In this document: positions 6,455 to 8,460 of the stretch, piece after piece | Numbering within the stretch: position 1 is the stretch's first letter | Layout: the number at the start of each line of letters is the position of its first letter | Source of the DNA: Nitrospiraceae bacterium | GTDB lineage: Bacteria > Nitrospirota > UBA9217 | Reading direction: 5' to 3' | Length of the DNA: 8,460 bases | Assembly: GCA_003454665.1 (NCBI GenBank) | Contig: DMKB01000365.1 | Location: forward strand, 1 to 8,460 | Translations under genes and position numbers: made by a program | Notes under the pieces: generated by a model | Told to the model about the DNA's origin: nothing | Database searches by the model: none | The model's input: only the letters and a program-made list of their open reading frames with translations

Positions 6455-6912
6455 AGAAATGAAGGTTAAAGTATTGCCGTGCATTCAAAAAAAATTGGTA
6501 ACAAAAAACATTAAATTCTGCATCCAGCATATTATGTGGTTGAAACTCGGAAATTGTTGTGCTATTCATTTATGTATGGCCAAGAGGGTAAATTTGTTTC
6601 ACTCTTTTATTTGAGATATCCTGTGCAACTCTTGTCGCCCCTTTTTTAAAAAACCTTTAACATCTTAAACGATTGCAAAAGTATTTTTGTCGCCAGAAAG
6701 AGTGATTCATAGTATTGCATTAAGTGCGATATTGCTCTTTTTATATTATTCTTTACAAAAAAACAGGAAGGGGTTGATTCCAATGGGCTGAAAAGGTCTA
6801 CTCGTTATTTATCTCATTTATTCAATATGGGTGAGACTGTAACTAATGTTTCAACATCGCTCGGCAAGTACGACTCCCTATTTCAAGAACCAAAAATTTC
6901 TTCCTCTGGGTC
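6455..6912. other. AT-rich intergenic region upstream of the coiled-coil gene
   Basis: No convincing gene. The longest plus-strand frame, 6459-6614 (ATG to TGA, 51 codons), lacks a ribosome site, has an odd Cys-, Lys- and Ile-rich composition and is probably chance. A 12-bp A/T palindrome (six T, six A) lies at 6642-6653. The octamer TTGTCGCC occurs twice, about 6632 and 6687. The region probably holds the promoter and a long leader for the gene at 6955. Confidence 0.5.
6687..6715 (+). promoter_or_regulatory. Weak candidate promoter for the coiled-coil gene
   Basis: TTGTCG (6687-6692) and TAGTAT (6710-6715) each match four of six sigma70 consensus bases with a 17-bp spacer. In DNA this AT-rich such matches are common, so the call is tentative. 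It would give a leader of roughly 230 nt. Confidence 0.2.
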
Positions 6913-6940
6913 GTGATGGAAATATTTCAACGAAAATTTA

Positions 6941-6949
6941 AAAGGAGGT
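6941..6949 (+). promoter_or_regulatory. Near-perfect Shine-Dalgarno deciding the start at 6955
   Basis: AAAGGAGGT is nearly a full complement of the 16S rRNA tail, five bases before ATG 6955. It lies inside the frame extended to 6913, so it argues that initiation is internal to that frame and that translation is strong. Confidence 0.85.
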
Positions 6950-6954
6950 TAAAA

Positions 6955-7917
6955 ATGAAAAAAAATAACTTATTGATAATAATTGCCGTCACCTCACTGT
7001 TTACCGTCGCCGGAATGGGTAGCACATCTGTCCTCGCGGCATCAGGCGAACAGGGAAGTACAAACGGCAAGCCTTTCCAGACCCTGCAAGCGAAAATCGA
7101 TCTTTTGTCGATTGATCTAGCCGAAGCGGTGTCTCTCCTCCAGACTCAAATCGACACCCTCATCAGCGAACAAGCCGATCAAGATACGCTGATTACGGCA
7201 TTGCAGTCGGCTGTTGCTACCTTGGAGGCTCGGGTATCTCAAAACGAAGTCGATATTGATGTGCTACAGGCCATACAAAGTATACAAGCTCAGCTGATCA
7301 ATGCACTTGATGCGAGAGTCAATGATCTTGAGGCTCGTGTTGCGGCGAATGAAGATGATATTGCTTCTCTGGTTCTCGCAGATCAGGCTCTGCATGATAT
7401 GATAATCGCGATTCAGAATCAGATAGGCACGATCAATGCGAGAATTACAGCAAACGATGGTGATATTGCCGTCCTTCAGAGTCAAGTCGCCCAACTGCAA
7501 GCGAACCTTAATAGCGTTCAGTTGCAGCTTGCTGCAAAGCAGAATAGGGTGAATGGCATTTGTGCAGCAGGATTTTCGATACGCCAGATCTTTTCTAATG
7601 GTAGCGTCACTTGCGAACGTGATGACATAAGTGCTGGCGTAGGAACACTGAGCACTTACCGTTCATCCGATTCAGTGACCATCCCAAGCAGTGTATGGAC
7701 CGTTCAATACGTTTCCAATTATCGCTCTTGCACCGGGACCAACTACCGGGCTGTTGGCGGCGGCTACAGCATTAGTGATGGTAACTATTTGGGACCATTT
7801 GGCCATGTTTATCGCGACCGTCCTTACAGTAACTACACTTGGCAATCGTCGGTGAGGGCAGACTCCACGGGAGAACGTACACTTACGACTTACGTGGTCT
7901 GTGCCCGCGTGCAGTAA
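6955..7917 (+). CDS. Exported coiled-coil fibre-like protein with four 35-residue repeats and a four-Cys C-terminal domain
   Basis: A 320-residue protein I do not recognise as a named family. Residues 1-28 are a clear Sec signal peptide (MKKNN, hydrophobic core, probable cleavage after SVLA). Residues about 42-195 form a heptad-rich coiled coil. Four related units begin at 55, 90, 125 and 160, exactly 35 residues (ten coiled-coil turns) apart. The best three read LEARVSQNEVDIDVL, LEARVAANEDDIASL and INARITANDGDIAVL. The C-terminal 120 residues are Ser/Tyr/Gly-rich with C203, C220, C259 and C316, enough for two disulfides. No LPXTG, lipobox or beta-barrel anchor is seen, so periplasmic or secreted location is inferred. 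The start at 6955 is chosen because AAAGGAGGT (6941-6949) lies 5 nt upstream; ATGs at 6913 and 6916 are in frame but lack one. An oligomeric shaft with a C-terminal head, as in tail fibres or adhesins, is the likeliest architecture. Confidence 0.85.
   Translation: MKKNNLLIIIAVTSLFTVAGMGSTSVLAASGEQGSTNGKPFQTLQAKIDLLSIDLAEAVSLLQTQIDTLISEQADQDTLITALQSAVATLEARVSQNEVDIDVLQAIQSIQAQLINALDARVNDLEARVAANEDDIASLVLADQALHDMIIAIQNQIGTINARITANDGDIAVLQSQVAQLQANLNSVQLQLAAKQNRVNGICAAGFSIRQIFSNGSVTCERDDISAGVGTLSTYRSSDSVTIPSSVWTVQYVSNYRSCTGTNYRAVGGGYSISDGNYLGPFGHVYRDRPYSNYTWQSSVRADSTGERTLTTYVVCARVQ
7117..7536 (+). repeat. Four in-frame 105-bp repeat units coding the coiled-coil shaft
   Basis: Units begin at 7117, 7222, 7327 and 7432. 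The second and third both open with TTGAGGCTCG-like DNA and all share a hydrophobic pattern ending in DI-x-x-L or ID-x-L. The first and fourth units have diverged more at DNA level, so the array is old or under protein-level selection. Confidence 0.65.
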
Positions 7918-8401
7918 ACCATCATCTCTGAAAAAGGCCAACCTTAGCGTGCAATACCGTCTGCTTTAGGGGTAAAACATATCGATTAACCGGATAACGA
8001 TCTTTTGAAATTTTAACTGCCCTAGGTCTTAATGGCCTGGGGCGGTTTTCTCTATACGTGTTAGCAATAAGCATTTAGGGTCAACATAAAAACTCATTCG
8101 TTACTTTTGATTTGGATTTTGGTCCCCGTTGTTTTAAAGGCGTAACAAAAGATGGATAAAAATCAATCACACCCACTCCTTTTATCCCTTCATTTAAACT
8201 CATATATGACATTCTATGGTTATTATTTTAAGCTACTTAGAAAAATTGGCTCAGATAACAGTTATGTGGGTATCATCCAGGGGAACGGCAACCGAGCTTT
8301 CAAGTAAAAGCATTTCCTGGAAGTCGATTCAATTAGCCTTCTTAATTGCGCTTTCTTAAGATCTCCGATCAATTGTCGGATCTGGCCCTCATCAGAAGCA
8401 C
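7918..8401. other. AT-rich non-coding region after the coiled-coil gene
   Basis: Holds the terminator at 8015-8050, an 8-bp inverted repeat GGATAAAA/TTTTATCC (8154-8161, 8180-8187), and an imperfect stem around 8359-8384 (AGATC..CCGA with TCGGATCT). A 33-codon plus-strand frame runs from ATG 8206 to TAA 8305-8307 (begins MTFYGYYFKLLRKIGSDN) but has no ribosome site. I regard it as unsupported as a gene. No RNA gene is recognised. Confidence 0.5.
8015..8050 (+). terminator. Strong intrinsic terminator of the coiled-coil gene
   Basis: ACTGCCCTAGGTC (8016-8028) pairs with GGCCTGGGGCGGT (8034-8046), thirteen pairs including three G-U, around a TTAAT loop, and one more A-T pair extends it. TTTT follows at 8046-8049. 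It lies about 100 bp after the stop at 7917. Confidence 0.88.
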
Positions 8402-8460
8402 TCGGTGCGAGTTCGTCGGTGACGACGTGCGACCCCTCGCTACCTTCCTGCCTTGAGTTC
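8402..8460. repeat. Direct repeat, right copy (runs off the window)
   Basis: Same sequence and orientation as 5974-6032 with two substitutions, offset by exactly 2428 bp without gaps. The left boundary matches that of the other copy, so the shared block begins at a defined point. The right boundary is not visible. Confidence 0.88.
8440..8460 (-). CDS. C-terminal end of a minus-strand gene extending beyond the window
   Basis: On the minus strand the last visible codons read ELKAGR then TAG (8440-8442), identical in protein to the end of the remnant at 6012-6107. The rest would lie to the right of the window. With only six residues the call depends wholly on its match to the left copy. The family is unknown. 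Confidence 0.35.
   Translation of the reverse strand, partial: ELKAGR

Noticed and set aside
6459..6614. 51-codon frame in AT-rich DNA
   Set aside because: No Shine-Dalgarno and an atypical Cys/Lys/Ile-rich translation; a frame of this length can arise by chance.
8206..8307. 33-codon small frame (begins MTFYGYYFKLLRKIGSDN)
   Set aside because: No ribosome site or promoter; the translation is plausible but too short to support without conservation.
5884..8460. Possible transposon, CRISPR array or phage module in the AT-rich block
   Set aside because: No transposase, integrase, terminal inverted repeats at the block edges or spaced short repeats are visible; the fibre-like protein alone does not show phage origin.

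Overview
The window reads as chromosomal DNA from a Gram-negative, probably anaerobic bacterium. A rubredoxin tail, a phosphofructokinase of the mixed ATP/PPi-type group, an FxsA-family membrane protein and a Sec-exported coiled-coil protein would fit a Desulfobacterota (deltaproteobacterial) or Nitrospirota-like host. This placement is inference from gene content; no marker gene settles it.

Layout. Bases 1-85 are the 3' end of a rubredoxin gene, closed by an intrinsic terminator (137-166). A perfect-consensus sigma70 promoter follows (TTGACA, 17-bp spacer, TATAAT, 171-199). It faces a tightly packed plus-strand series: radC, a minimal amidohydrolase, a 6-phosphofructokinase, a membrane-anchored metallophosphoesterase (ATGA overlap with the kinase gene), a membrane-anchored alpha/beta hydrolase and an FxsA-family gene. 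A second intrinsic terminator lies at 6175-6205. The genes look co-transcribed, but they do not form one obvious pathway: the amidohydrolase and phosphofructokinase are soluble metabolic enzymes, and the last three products are membrane proteins.

From about 6200 the character changes. The next 2.2 kb is clearly AT-rich, mostly non-coding, and holds several inverted repeats and palindromes. It carries one convincing gene, a 320-residue exported protein (start 6955, very strong Shine-Dalgarno) with a coiled-coil shaft made of four units at exactly 35-residue spacing, followed by a four-cysteine C-terminal domain. A strong intrinsic terminator (8015-8050) closes it.

This segment is bracketed by a direct repeat of at least 59 bp (5974-6032 and 8402-8460, two mismatches; the right copy runs off the window). 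Each copy holds the last six codons and stop of a minus-strand reading frame plus the sequence after it. The left copy belongs to a protein-like remnant with no start (6012-6107). The right copy is probably the 3' end of a longer gene outside the window. The simplest reading is that the AT-rich block with the coiled-coil gene arrived by insertion or by a duplication-type rearrangement. No transposase, integrase, tRNA, rRNA or CRISPR array is visible. The most unusual items are the 35-residue-phased exported fibre-like protein and the repeat-bracketed island it sits in.
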